From NCBI RefSeq assembly GCF_900454495.1, contig NZ_UGSI01000001.1, forward strand, positions 248,001 to 312,000: a DNA stretch of 64,000 nucleotides, written 5' to 3'. Position 1 is the first letter of the stretch. Each line of letters begins with the position of its first letter. Shown here one piece after another: positions 50,628 to 59,732 of this stretch. The notes under the pieces are model-generated. The model ran no database searches, was not told where the DNA came from, and saw nothing but the letters and a program-made list of their open reading frames with translations. A program made the position numbers and the translations under genes. The stretch comes from Paenibacillus macerans. GTDB lineage: Bacteria; Bacillota; Bacilli; Paenibacillales; Paenibacillaceae.

Positions 50628-51872
50628 TTAAATTTGCCGCCGGCTCCGAAAGTCGTATACGGCCGATTCCCTGACGACAACCGATTTGGTCCGCTCCTGT
50701 TTTGCCGGCAGCGTCGATTCGCGCGAGATGCTCAGCAAGATGCCCATGGACATCATCATGGCCAGCAGGGAAGAGCCCCCGTAGCTGATGAACGGCAGCG
50801 TTACCCCGGTCATGGGGATGGTGTTCGTAACCCCGCCGATATTGATGAAAGCCTGAATGGCGATAAGCCCCATGATGCCGACGCCGGTCAACGTACCGAA
50901 CGTACTCTGGCAGCGCAGTGAAATAAGCAGGCCTCGCCAGATGAAATAAATGTAAAACAGCAGGAAAAGCAGCGTGCCGATAAAACCGAACTCTTCGCCA
51001 ATCACGGAAAAAATAAAATCGTTGTACGCGTTGGGCAAATAGTGCAGCTTTTGAATGCCTTGTCCGAAGCCGGTTCCCGTAGGCCCCCCGTGCCCGATGG
51101 CCGTAAGCGATTGAAGCAGATTATAGCCGTTTCCCAGGGGATCCTTCATCGGATCCAGATAGGCCTGAATCCGGCCCACCTTATAGTTAACTTGGTCTGT
51201 CGCGGATTCGCTGGGGTGAATTTTGTCCCACAGCGCTCCGGCGGCCAGCACGATGCTGGCTCCAAGCACGAGCAGTCCGATCGAACCGAGGATGTGCTTC
51301 AGGTTTGCGCCCCCGGCGAAAATAATCAGCCCGGAGGTGGCGACGAGGATCATGCAGGAGCCGAAGTCGGGCTGCAGCATGATCAGACCGGCGACAAAGC
51401 CGACGATGACCATAACCGGGATGTACCCGGTCCTTAGATCCCGGAAGCGTTCGCCTTTTTTCGAGATCAGGGCGGCCAAGTATAAAATCGTCGTGATTTT
51501 GGCCAGCTCCGTCGGTTGAATCCCCAGCGTGCCGATGGCGAACCAACTCGTCGCACCGTTTCTTTTGTCGCCGATTATGGGAACGAGCACAAGCATCATA
51601 ATAGCCAAAATAAACACGGGCACGAACAGTTTTTTGTATTTGTCATAACGGATGTTCATCGTAACGAACATGAAAACCAGGCCGAGACAGGCAAAAATGA
51701 TCTGCCGTTTCGTAAAATACATAGGATCGTTTCCGAATTTTGCGTCGATCAGCGTAATGCTGGAGCTGGAGCTGAACACCATGACGATCCCGAACCCCAC
51801 CAGCAGCAGGGTGAGGATGAGCAATTGGAAATCCGGGGCCCCGCGTCTGGGTTTATCCGTTTCGCCTCTCAT
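50628..51872 (-). CDS. ftsW: FtsW/RodA/SpoVE family peptidoglycan polymerase
   Basis: 414 residues, about ten membrane segments. SEDS signatures: DFQLLILTLLLVGFGIVMVFSSSS, QPTELAKITTILYLA, MLQPDFGSCMIL (catalytic Asp region), YLPNAYNDFIFSVIGEEFGFIGT, and NTIPMTGVTLPFISYGGSSL. It polymerises lipid II together with a class B PBP in division (FtsW) or cortex synthesis (SpoVE). The proximity to ylaN favours FtsW. Cotranscribed after the YugN-like gene (12-base gap). Confidence 0.93.
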   Translation of the reverse strand: MRGETDKPRRGAPDFQLLILTLLLVGFGIVMVFSSSSSITLIDAKFGNDPMYFTKRQIIFACLGLVFMFVTMNIRYDKYKKLFVPVFILAIMMLVLVPIIGDKRNGATSWFAIGTLGIQPTELAKITTILYLAALISKKGERFRDLRTGYIPVMVIVGFVAGLIMLQPDFGSCMILVATSGLIIFAGGANLKHILGSIGLLVLGASIVLAAGALWDKIHPSESATDQVNYKVGRIQAYLDPMKDPLGNGYNLLQSLTAIGHGGPTGTGFGQGIQKLHYLPNAYNDFIFSVIGEEFGFIGTLLFLLFYIYFIWRGLLISLRCQSTFGTLTGVGIMGLIAIQAFINIGGVTNTIPMTGVTLPFISYGGSSLLAMMMSMGILLSISRESTLPAKQERTKSVVVRESAVYDFRSRRQI

Positions 51873-51884
51873 AGGCTTGCCGCC

Positions 51885-52226
51885 TTAAGCCTCAAGAAGT
51901 TCCTTCAATTCGGTCAATTTATGGGTTGCGGTTTTCATCACCGTCGCGGGAATTTCCGATTCGTATTCCAGCCCGTGCGGGAAAGTGGCCCGCCCCATGT
52001 AGACCGCTTCAACAGCCAGGACCGTGTCCGGACGCTCCAATTTGCCCTCTACCGCGCGCGTGTTGATGCGCAGGTAATATTCGTCGTTGTTGTGTTCGAT
52101 TTTATAGTCGTATGTAGCCCGGTAATATTCCCATTGCCAGCGCACAAATCCGACCTTTTCAGCGGATTCGTCCAAATAAGCCAAATCGCTTTTTAATCCG
52201 TTCAAACCGCTATTTTCCACGATCAT
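51885..52226 (-). CDS. YugN-like protein
   Basis: 113 residues. WQWEYYRATYDYKIEHNNDEYYLRI, AVYMGRATFPHGLEYE and the C-terminal helix match the YugN family of small Bacillota proteins. No known activity. Its stop is 12 bases before the ftsW start, which suggests a bicistronic unit reading leftward. Confidence 0.88.
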   Translation of the reverse strand: MIVENSGLNGLKSDLAYLDESAEKVGFVRWQWEYYRATYDYKIEHNNDEYYLRINTRAVEGKLERPDTVLAVEAVYMGRATFPHGLEYESEIPATVMKTATHKLTELKELLEA

Positions 52227-52457
52227 GCAAGAAATGCCCCCTTAATTATGACTTTTCAACAAATTCGATTGATTCTCTACCCCATGATATTATGTTTCCA
52301 CCGCTTGTGCAAGCGCGGGAAAACGCTGCCTTAAGGACGGTTTCGTTATCCTGGAGTGATTCCGCTTTCCTTTTTCTGCTACAATAGAGCTAGATTCCAT
52401 TCGGGCCGGCTTTGCAGGCTAAAGAAACGGTACCTGGGTGAAGAGGAGTGAAAGACC

Positions 52458-53627
52458 ATGGAAGAGGACGTTGTACGCGCGTTGTTTCCGGCCATGGTGG
52501 AACGGCGCAGGCATTTGCACCGTCATCCCGAGCTGTCTTATCAGGAGAAGGAGACCTCGGGATTCGCGGCGGAGAAGCTGAGGGAGCTTGGGGTCGAAAC
52601 GATCGTGAACGTGGGCGGTTTTGGCGTGGTCGGCAAAATCCGCGGCGGGCTGCCGGGCAAGACCATTGCCCTGCGGGCCGATATGGACGCCCTGCCGATT
52701 CAGGACGAAAAAAGCTGCGATTATGCCTCCGAGGTGCCCGGCGTCATGCACGCCTGCGGCCACGACGGGCATACGGCGGCGCTGCTTGCGGTCGCGGAAT
52801 ATTTCAGCCGGATTCGCCCGCAGCTGCGCGGGGAAATCCGCCTGCTGTTCCAGCCGGCGGAGGAGACCTGCCCCGGCGGAGCCAAGGCGATGATCGAGGC
52901 CGGGGCGCTGGACGGCGTGGACGTCATTTACGGCGTGCACCTGTGGACGCCGATTCCTGCGGGAACGGCGGCAAGCGCTGCAGGGCCGCTGATGGCTTCG
53001 ACCGATGAGTTTTTCATCGAGATGCAGGGGCTAGGCGGACATGGCGGAATGCCGCATAAAACGGTCGACAGCGTCGTTGCGGCCTCGGCGCTGGTGCTGC
53101 AGCTGCAAAGCGTCGTCAGCCGCTCCGTAAACCCGCTCGACCCGGCCGTCGTGACGATCGGATCGATCCAGGGCGGGACGGCGCAAAACGTTATTGCCGA
53201 CCGCTGCAAACTGGCGGGAACGGTCCGCTGCTTCAGCGAGGAGTCGCGGGAACTGATCCGCGAGCGGATCCACGCTCTTGCCGAGGGGACGGCCCAAGCC
53301 TACGGGGCGAAAGCCAACGTCACCTATATGATGGGTTATCCCAGCCTCGTCAACGACGAGAAAGAATCCCGGCGTTTTTTCGCAGAGGCGCCAGGGGTGT
53401 TTGGACTTCGCGCGGAGACGTCGCCCCCCATTATGCCCGCCGAGGATTTTGCCTATTACCTGCAGAAGGTTCCGGGCTGTTTTATGTTTGTCGGTGCGGG
53501 GAACCCTGAGAAGGAGGCCGTTTACCCGCATCATCATCCGAAGTTCGATATTGACGAAGACGCCATGCTCCACGCGGCCGGTCTGCTGATCGCGATGGCG
53601 GAATCGTATCAGCAGGAGCATGCATAA
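52458..53627 (+). CDS. M20 family amidohydrolase
   Basis: 389 residues. RRHLHRHPELSYQEKETS, ALRADMDALPIQ (His/Asp), MHACGHDGHTAALLA, RLLFQPAEETCPGGA (Glu pair) and GGHGGMPHKTVD in the dimer domain are the signatures of M20D (hippurate hydrolase/IAA-amino acid hydrolase-like) enzymes that cleave N-acyl amino acids with two metal ions. The exact substrate is not readable. GAAGAGGAGTG upstream. The CBS gene follows after 46 bases. Confidence 0.94.
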   Translation: MEEDVVRALFPAMVERRRHLHRHPELSYQEKETSGFAAEKLRELGVETIVNVGGFGVVGKIRGGLPGKTIALRADMDALPIQDEKSCDYASEVPGVMHACGHDGHTAALLAVAEYFSRIRPQLRGEIRLLFQPAEETCPGGAKAMIEAGALDGVDVIYGVHLWTPIPAGTAASAAGPLMASTDEFFIEMQGLGGHGGMPHKTVDSVVAASALVLQLQSVVSRSVNPLDPAVVTIGSIQGGTAQNVIADRCKLAGTVRCFSEESRELIRERIHALAEGTAQAYGAKANVTYMMGYPSLVNDEKESRRFFAEAPGVFGLRAETSPPIMPAEDFAYYLQKVPGCFMFVGAGNPEKEAVYPHHHPKFDIDEDAMLHAAGLLIAMAESYQQEHA

Positions 53628-53673
53628 TTGTTTTCCCGCTTTGGAATTCTATATCCGAAGGAGGGATTTTATA

Positions 53674-54093
53674 GTGAGAAAAGTAGCCGATATCATGACG
53701 GACGAAGTCGTTACCGTAACCGTCCGGGATAACATCTATGAGGTTGCCGTTAAAATGAAAGAGAACGATACCGGTTTTATTCCCGTCGTCGAAGGCGACA
53801 AGCTGCTCGGCGTCATCACCGACCGCGATTTGGTCATTCGCTGCATGGCCGAGAAACGCCCGAATTCCACGGCCGTCGATGAGATCATGACCCGCGGGAT
53901 CAAAACGGCATCGCGCGAAATGTCCGTGGACGAAGCCGCGGAGCTCATGGCCGAACAGCAGATCCGGCGCCTGCCGGTCACCGAGGGCGACCGGCTCATC
54001 GGCATCGTATCGATCGGCGATTTGGCCGTGCGCAATATTTTTGCGGACAATGCCGGAGAAGCGCTGTCGGAAATATCGGAGCGGGTGCATTAA
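53674..54093 (+). CDS. CBS-domain protein (AcuB-like or YhcV-like)
   Basis: 139 residues from GTG 53674 (AAGGAGGG). Two CBS domains fill it: VADIMTDEVVTVTVRDNIYEVAVKM with FIPVVEGDKLLGVITDRDLV, and IMTRGIKTASREMSVDEAAELMAEQQIRRLPVTEGDRLIGIVSIGDLA. Such pairs bind adenine nucleotides and sense energy state. It lacks the ACT domain of true AcuB, so a general CBS/YhcV-type protein is likelier. It lies between the amidohydrolase and the helicase genes. Confidence 0.9.
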   Translation: MRKVADIMTDEVVTVTVRDNIYEVAVKMKENDTGFIPVVEGDKLLGVITDRDLVIRCMAEKRPNSTAVDEIMTRGIKTASREMSVDEAAELMAEQQIRRLPVTEGDRLIGIVSIGDLAVRNIFADNAGEALSEISERVH

Positions 54094-54211
54094 CCGGCCG
54101 GACCTTAAGCGGCGGCCGGACACATCCGGGAGAAGTTCGCGGGCCTTAAGCAAGCGGACTTCTCTTTTTTTGCCCGTACCTAAGCGTACGGCACGAAAGG
54201 AGGAACAACTT

Positions 54212-55903
54212 GTGAACGAAGCGGGAGCCTGTATCGTTCAGTGCGATTTAACCGTGCTGCTGGAGAAGGAGCATCCGGGTTTTGCAGCCGCTCGGGAAAT
54301 ATTGTCCGCGTTTGCCGAATTGGTGAAAAGCCCTGCTGTTTATCATACATACCGGATTACTCCGCTTACTTTATGGAATGCCGCGGCCGGCGGACTGGAC
54401 GCGGAGGCGGTCATCGGGCGGCTGCGCTCGGTGGCGCGCTGGGATTTGCCCGAAGGCGCCGCCCTCGACATCCGCGAATGGATGTCCAGATACGGCGCTT
54501 TAAGGCTGTATCCCGTGATGGAAAATCCCGAACTGATCGAGCTGGAAAACCTGAGCCGGGAAGACGGCTTGCTGGATGAGCTCATCGGCCGGGTTGCGCT
54601 TCCGGGCGGGAAGCCGGCGGCGGCCGGCGCCCGCAGGGTGCGGCTGGAGGCAAAGCACCGCGGGCCGCTTAAGCGGGAATTGGCCCGGCTCGGTTATCCC
54701 GTTTTGGACGAAGCCGGTTACCACAGCGGAAGGGCGTTGAGCTTTACGTTGTGTTCGTCGCTGCCGGATGGCAGGCCGTTTCGGCTGAGACCTTACCAGC
54801 TTGGGGCGGTTGAGGCTTTTGCGGGGCACAAAGGGGACGGCGGAAGCGGCGTTGTCGTCCTGCCTTGCGGAGCGGGAAAAACCGTGGTCGGGCTGGCGGC
54901 GATGGCGCGGTTTCAGTGCGAAACGCTGATTTTGACTTCCAACGTTACTTCGGTGCGCCAGTGGATTTCCGAAATTCTAAACAAAACGACCCTGTCTCCC
55001 GAAGCGGTCGGGGAATATTCGGGGGAGAAAAAGCAGGTGAAGCCCGTCACCGTCTCAACTTATCAAATATTGACCCATCGGAACCGGAAGGAGGAGGGCT
55101 TCAAGCATATGTCGCTTTTCAACGAACGGGATTGGGGCCTGATCATTTACGATGAAGTTCATCTTCTTCCGGCCCCGATTTTCCGGGCGACCGCCGAGAT
55201 ACAGGCGACCCGCAGGCTCGGGCTTACCGCTACGCTGGTCCGCGAGGACGGCTGCGAACGCGACGTGTTTTCGCTGATCGGGCCGAAGCGGTACGACGTG
55301 CCGTGGAGAGATTTGGAGGAAACCGGGTTTATCGCCCGCGTCGATTGCCAGGAGATCCGCGTGCCGATGCAAGGCGATTATCAGGAAAAATACGCCCGGG
55401 CCGAAGGAAAGGAAAAATTCCGCATTGCCGCGGAAAACCCGGAGAAATTGGCCGTTATAAAGCAACTGCTTGAGCGGCATGGGGATCGGCAAATTTTGAT
55501 CATCGGGCAGTATCTGGAACAATTGAAACGCATAGCCGCCGAACTCGGCGTTCCCCTCATTACCGGCAGCATGCCGCAAACGGAACGGGGAAAGCTGTTT
55601 GGGGCGTTTCGTCAAGGGGAGCTTCCCGTCCTGGCCGTCTCCAAGGTGGCCAATTTCGCCGTCGATCTGCCCGATGCTTCCGTGGCCATCCAAATTTCCG
55701 GAAGCTTCGGCTCGCGCCAGGAAGAGGCCCAGCGGCTCGGGCGGATTTTGCGCCCGAAAAGCGATGGCGGCCGCGCCTATTTCTACACGCTTGTGTCGGA
55801 GAATACGCGCGAGCAGGATTTCGCCCTGCGGCGCCAGTTGTTCCTGCTGGAGCAGGGCTACGAATACGCCGTGCGGCGGGAGCGGGAGGTGTTTGAAGCA
55901 TGA
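54212..55903 (+). CDS. XPB/ERCC3-like superfamily 2 DNA helicase
   Basis: 563 residues from GTG 54212 (GAAAGGAGG 8 bases upstream). An N-terminal about 190 residues holds a damage-recognition-like part. The SF2 motor follows: Q-like LRPYQLGAVEAF, Walker A PCGAGKTVV near residue 220, DEVH in IIYDEVHLLP, TAT in LGLTATLVRED; the second RecA domain carries VSKVANFAVDLPDA and motif VI QEEAQRLGRILRPK. It is a 3'-5' translocase related to eukaryotic XPB/Ssl2; the bacterial role is probably repair or transcription-linked. It overlaps the next gene by 4 bases (ATGA), so the two proteins are co-produced. Confidence 0.92.
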   Translation: MNEAGACIVQCDLTVLLEKEHPGFAAAREILSAFAELVKSPAVYHTYRITPLTLWNAAAGGLDAEAVIGRLRSVARWDLPEGAALDIREWMSRYGALRLYPVMENPELIELENLSREDGLLDELIGRVALPGGKPAAAGARRVRLEAKHRGPLKRELARLGYPVLDEAGYHSGRALSFTLCSSLPDGRPFRLRPYQLGAVEAFAGHKGDGGSGVVVLPCGAGKTVVGLAAMARFQCETLILTSNVTSVRQWISEILNKTTLSPEAVGEYSGEKKQVKPVTVSTYQILTHRNRKEEGFKHMSLFNERDWGLIIYDEVHLLPAPIFRATAEIQATRRLGLTATLVREDGCERDVFSLIGPKRYDVPWRDLEETGFIARVDCQEIRVPMQGDYQEKYARAEGKEKFRIAAENPEKLAVIKQLLERHGDRQILIIGQYLEQLKRIAAELGVPLITGSMPQTERGKLFGAFRQGELPVLAVSKVANFAVDLPDASVAIQISGSFGSRQEEAQRLGRILRPKSDGGRAYFYTLVSENTREQDFALRRQLFLLEQGYEYAVRREREVFEA

Positions 55904-57819
55904 CGGGTCCGCAAGCGAATCATTCGGCGGCCTGGAATGGCGATGCCAAGCAGCCGCCGCTGCCTTCGTCCGCGGAGCGGGCGCTGCGCTTATTGTTTTA
56001 CCGTTTTGCCGGGCAGCCGTTTAAGCTGGAGCAGGTTGATTCGGCGGCCGCGGGCGGCGTATCGGGAGCGGAGCTGCGCGCGGCGATGCCGGCATTGCTG
56101 CGCCGGGGCGATATCAAGGCCGTTCGCAAAGCTTGGGGCGAGAGGCTGTATTATTTGCCGCTGGACATGTCTTTGCAGCGGCAGCGCGTGTGGGGGTATC
56201 CGGCCTTGAAACCGCTGGCCGGGGGACCGGCCAGGCTGCGGCGGGAAGCCAAAGCCGGACTTGCGTTCGACTTGTTCCGGGCGCTAACCTATATCGCCGG
56301 AAACGGCTTGAAGTTGACGGCCAAAGGAACGATCCACCAAAAGGAGCTCGGCAAGCTGACGGGCCGCCTGCTGCTGGCCGAACGGGATGTGGCCGGCCTG
56401 GGGCTAAAGTATCCGCATCCCGACGTGTATTCGCCGCAGCTGGCCGTTGTGCTTGACCTGCTGCAGGCGCTGGGGCTGATCGCCAAAGAGCGGGCGGCTT
56501 GGCGCCTGAACGACCGGGCGCTGGCGGCCTGGCTCGCTTTGGACGCCACGGCGATGAACCGGGTGCTGATTCGTCACGCCCTGCAGCGCTACGTTCCGGC
56601 GGAGCCGGGGACGGCGCATGTTGTTTTGCGCCTGGCCGCAGCGGATTTGCAGGCGGGCGAGTGGTATTCGCTTGAGGAGCTGCTGGGCACGCTGCTGGAC
56701 CAGGGAATACTGGCCGGCCCGCTTCCCCGCGAACGCCAGGATTGGATCGGCAGCTGGCTGGAGGCTTGCGCGGGCTTTGGCTGGCTGGATCTCGGGGAAA
56801 ATCCGGAAGACGGTCTCATGTTTCGCTGGCGGGTCGGGCGGGACGAGCCCGCTGCTTCATATGAAGGCAGGGCGTATGAACCGAAGGCTGCTCCGGGAAA
56901 AATCATCGTCCAGCCCGATTTTGAAATTCTCGTGCCGCCGGACGTCGCTTTTTCGGTGCGGTTCGAGCTTGAAGCCTGCTGTGAGCACGTTGCGACGGAT
57001 GTAATGAGCGTGTACCGGCTGACCCGGGCGAGCGTCGAAGGGGCGTCCCGCTACGGCCGCACACCGGAAGAGGTGTCCGCCTTCTTGACCGGGCATGCCG
57101 CCTTCGTCCCGGAGCCGGTGCTGAACGTGCTCGAGCAGTGGGGAAGGGAAATCGGCCGGACGTCGTTTGCCGAAGTGCTGCTGCTGCGCTGCGCCGACGC
57201 CGGCGCGGCCGACAGAATCGCTTCGCTTTCCGCGCTGCATGGCGCGGTTGAGCGGATCGGGCCGCTGGATTTTATCGTTAACGCGGAGCGTGAGGCGGAG
57301 GTGCGAAAGGCGCTGGCGGCCGAACGGCTCGCGCCGCCGGGCCGCCGGTCTGCCGAGGCGGAGCCGGATTATCCGCGGCTGACGGGCCGGAGTTCCCCGC
57401 CTGCGGATGCCTCCGCTTTCGGCTGGCAGGAGGGAACGGGCGGACAAGGCTGGATTTACCAAGGAACGGATTTGCATTTTTACGAGCCTGATGACGAGCT
57501 TCCCGACGACGGACAGCTTTTCCCCGGACTTCGGGAGCTGCCGCCGATGTGGTGGAAGGAACTGAGAGCCTACCACCATTCAACGGCACGCCAAATCGTC
57601 GCCCAGGCAAAAGGCTGGCAAACGAAGATCGCCTTGCAAATCGGCGGGGACACGGTTCTCTGCCTGCCTCTGGAACTGCGCGGCGATGAGGAATGGAGCG
57701 TCAAGGTTCGCACGCTTCCCTCCCCTTCGGGAGAGGGGCGGGGCGAGGAAAGCGAGCTGTGGCTGTCCCCCGGGGACTGGCGGGCCATGCGGCTGATCTT
57801 GCCCGAAATTGCCCGGTAA
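55900..57819 (+). CDS. helicase-associated protein with XPB/Ssl2 N-terminal-like (Helicase_C_3) domain
   Basis: 639 residues. The first about 320 residues are helical, winged-helix-like repeats. Residues about 330-440 contain IIVQPDFEILVPPDVAFSVRF, then VYRLTRASVEGASRYGRTPEEVSAFL, the pattern of the Helicase_C_3/XPB N-terminal domain found fused or adjacent to XPB helicases. The C-terminal part resembles a WYL-like or beta-rich nucleic-acid module (REAEVRKALAAERL, QTKIALQIGGDTVLCLPLEL). No nuclease motif was found, unlike archaeal Bax1. Start codon overlaps the helicase stop, so a stoichiometric complex is likely. Confidence 0.85.
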   Translation: MTGPQANHSAAWNGDAKQPPLPSSAERALRLLFYRFAGQPFKLEQVDSAAAGGVSGAELRAAMPALLRRGDIKAVRKAWGERLYYLPLDMSLQRQRVWGYPALKPLAGGPARLRREAKAGLAFDLFRALTYIAGNGLKLTAKGTIHQKELGKLTGRLLLAERDVAGLGLKYPHPDVYSPQLAVVLDLLQALGLIAKERAAWRLNDRALAAWLALDATAMNRVLIRHALQRYVPAEPGTAHVVLRLAAADLQAGEWYSLEELLGTLLDQGILAGPLPRERQDWIGSWLEACAGFGWLDLGENPEDGLMFRWRVGRDEPAASYEGRAYEPKAAPGKIIVQPDFEILVPPDVAFSVRFELEACCEHVATDVMSVYRLTRASVEGASRYGRTPEEVSAFLTGHAAFVPEPVLNVLEQWGREIGRTSFAEVLLLRCADAGAADRIASLSALHGAVERIGPLDFIVNAEREAEVRKALAAERLAPPGRRSAEAEPDYPRLTGRSSPPADASAFGWQEGTGGQGWIYQGTDLHFYEPDDELPDDGQLFPGLRELPPMWWKELRAYHHSTARQIVAQAKGWQTKIALQIGGDTVLCLPLELRGDEEWSVKVRTLPSPSGEGRGEESELWLSPGDWRAMRLILPEIAR

Positions 57820-57926
57820 AGCGGGGATTAGGAAGGATGAACCTCTTCTTCTTATAGCCGGATTATGATATGATTATGTCGTCTACCTCGGGTGGATAAT
57901 AAGAAGCAGAATCGAGTTGAAAATTC

Positions 57927-58367
57927 ATGAGCGTAATCGAGAGGAAAACGGTCGATATGGCCGCCGTGCTGACATACGCCTATGAATTGGGCGATATGAT
58001 AAATAACTCGCACGCCGTGTCCGAATATTTATATTGGAAGCGCCGCGTGGAGGAAGATGCCGAGATTCAGGCATTGGTCAAGAAGCTGGATTCGCAGAAA
58101 GAGCTCTTCCGGGAGACGGAACGCTTCGGCCATTTTCATCCCAACTATCATGAAGCCAAAGACAAAGTGGCTGCGGTGGAGAAGGAGCTGGAGCGGTTTG
58201 AGGCCGTCCGCAAATTCAAAGCGGCCGAAAGCGAGCTTGACGACATCCTCCACGAGATGTCGGAAACGATCGCTTATGCCGTCTCGGACAGCATCAAGGT
58301 GCCGAGCAACGATCCGAACCCGAAAGGCGGCGGATGCGGAAGCGGCGGCAAGTGCAGCTGCGGTTAA
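57927..58367 (+). CDS. ylbF: YlbF family protein (RicF-like) with Cys-rich tail
   Basis: 146 residues. The helical YlbF/YmcA body (AVLTYAYELGDMINNSHAVSEYL, EIQALVKKLDSQKELF) is followed by a flexible tail with three cysteines (GGGCGSGGKCSCG). In B. subtilis YlbF forms the Ric (Y) complex with YmcA and YaaT, which carries iron-sulfur clusters and supports RNase Y-dependent mRNA maturation, competence and biofilm. The tail cysteines fit cluster binding. Followed by ylbG, as in Bacillus. Confidence 0.92.
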   Translation: MSVIERKTVDMAAVLTYAYELGDMINNSHAVSEYLYWKRRVEEDAEIQALVKKLDSQKELFRETERFGHFHPNYHEAKDKVAAVEKELERFEAVRKFKAAESELDDILHEMSETIAYAVSDSIKVPSNDPNPKGGGCGSGGKCSCG

Positions 58368-58463
58368 GCGGCGAATGCCGCCATTAAATTCGAAGCGCGG
58401 CCCAGCTGAGCTAACGGGCAGCCCGGGGCCGCGAAAATTGCAAACGTACCCGGGAGGAGGGGA

Positions 58464-58730
58464 ATGATGTTTCCGGAGCGTACAGGCTATATTATTTGGG
58501 TCAGCGATTTAAAGGCGGCCAGAAATTTGGAGAAATACGGGAGCGTGCACTATTTGTCCCGGCGCATGCATTATGTGGTCATGTATGTGGACGCGGACCG
58601 CGCCGAAGACATTATGCGCAACATCCGCAAGCTCTCCTATGTCCGCAAAATCGAGCGATCATACCGCGGTGAAATCAAAACGGAATACAGCAAAGATGTT
58701 CCGGACAAAACCCGGTATTACGGACTATAG
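58464..58730 (+). CDS. ylbG: YlbG family protein (DUF2129)
   Basis: 88 residues; ATG 58464 or the adjacent ATG 58467 after GGAGGAGGGG. TGYIIWVSDLKAARNLEKYGSVHYLSRRMHYVVMYVD and the IRKLSYVRKIERSYRGEI segment are typical of the whole family. Function unknown. Gene order ylbF-ylbG is conserved from Bacillus. Ends with a strong terminator. Confidence 0.92.
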   Translation: MMFPERTGYIIWVSDLKAARNLEKYGSVHYLSRRMHYVVMYVDADRAEDIMRNIRKLSYVRKIERSYRGEIKTEYSKDVPDKTRYYGL

Positions 58731-58745
58731 AGACAATAAGCGCCA

Positions 58746-58789
58746 AAGCGCCAGGCTGCTGATAAAAACAGCGGCCTGACGCTTTTTTT
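58746..58789 (+). terminator. terminator of the ylbFG unit
   Basis: AAGCG-CAGGC-GCTG...CAGC-GCCTG-CGCTT stem with bulges, then T7. Confidence 0.85.
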
Positions 58790-59176
58790 GAGTTATGCCG
58801 GGTATCGGCATTGTCACTTGGATTCAGAGCAAAAGCTTTTCTAACTGTGCGCCGGCATCCCGCATCGCGGTTCTGCATATTATCGTAGGCGGAAGCCTAT
58901 TGCAAAATCGGCTATAATAATGGATGCGTCATGTTGTCGATGCCGAAAATAGGTCTAAAGAATCTAGGCGTATACTTTTTTTGCTATATACGAGCGCTAG
59001 TCTTGTAGAAAAATTAGCGATCATGTAATATAATTAGGTACAAATACTTAGTCCAAAAGACCTATATCGTTTCATAAGTCCGGTTGATTCTAAAGAAATT
59101 TGCTGGCAAAGAGGCTTATGAACAATGAAATTGTCTGTTAGTTTGTTGAACAAGCCTATGAAATGTGAGGTGCGGC
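58790..59176. other. 387-base noncoding region
   Basis: Contains AT-rich stretches such as GGCTATAATAATGG (58910-58923) and GTAATATAATTAGG, which could hold promoter elements for the next gene, but no hexamer pair convinced me. No gene, RNA or repeat seen. Confidence 0.5.
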
Positions 59177-59614
59177 ATGAGAGATAGGGCGACAGAACGC
59201 TGGGGAACCTATGAAGCTTTCCATATTATTTTAGGGGACAAAAGAGTAGCGGACATCGTGGTGACGAACCACGCCAAAAGCAGATATCACGACCGCATCA
59301 ACCGGGAAAACATCGGTTACGAGCAAATTGCCGGATGGGCATGGGAATGCTTGAAGCAGGGGCGGATCACTCCATACTACCGGAAGGAAGAGGACGTCTA
59401 TTTGATTGACGACGATTTGGTCATGGTCGCCGAATTTACGGAAATTCCGGGCGAATTCGATTTGGCCGGCCGACCGCTGCACCGGATGATTATCGTCACG
59501 TTCCTCGGAAGGATGTCGGAGACGATTGAATTGCGCGATTTGAAATCCTACTATTCCTGGCTGCGCCACTCCCGGCGGATGACGTTGATCAAGAACAGCC
59601 GCAAACGCAGATAA
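59177..59614 (+). CDS. conserved hypothetical protein
   Basis: 145 residues from ATG 59177, preceded by GTGAGGTG. An early segment HAKSRYHDRINRENIGYEQIAGWAWECLKQG, with a charged helix and a His/Arg pattern, then an alternating acidic and hydrophobic beta segment (YLIDDDLVMVAEFTEI) and a basic C-terminus (RHSRRMTLIKNSRKRR). This could be a nucleic-acid-associated small protein. I do not recognise a named family. Monocistronic with its own terminator. Confidence 0.75.
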   Translation: MRDRATERWGTYEAFHIILGDKRVADIVVTNHAKSRYHDRINRENIGYEQIAGWAWECLKQGRITPYYRKEEDVYLIDDDLVMVAEFTEIPGEFDLAGRPLHRMIIVTFLGRMSETIELRDLKSYYSWLRHSRRMTLIKNSRKRR

Positions 59615-59655
59615 GCGGTGTCATACGGATGGAGACTGGACGTAAAGCGAGGTTC

Positions 59656-59683
59656 GGCATGCCCAAGCGGCATGCTTTTTTTG
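59656..59683 (+). terminator. terminator
   Basis: GCATGCC-CAAGC-GGCATGC followed by T7. Confidence 0.85.
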
Positions 59684-59732
59684 TTGGCTTGAACATGCTA
59701 TTGTAGGGATAAAGAAAGGGGAATAGCGGACG

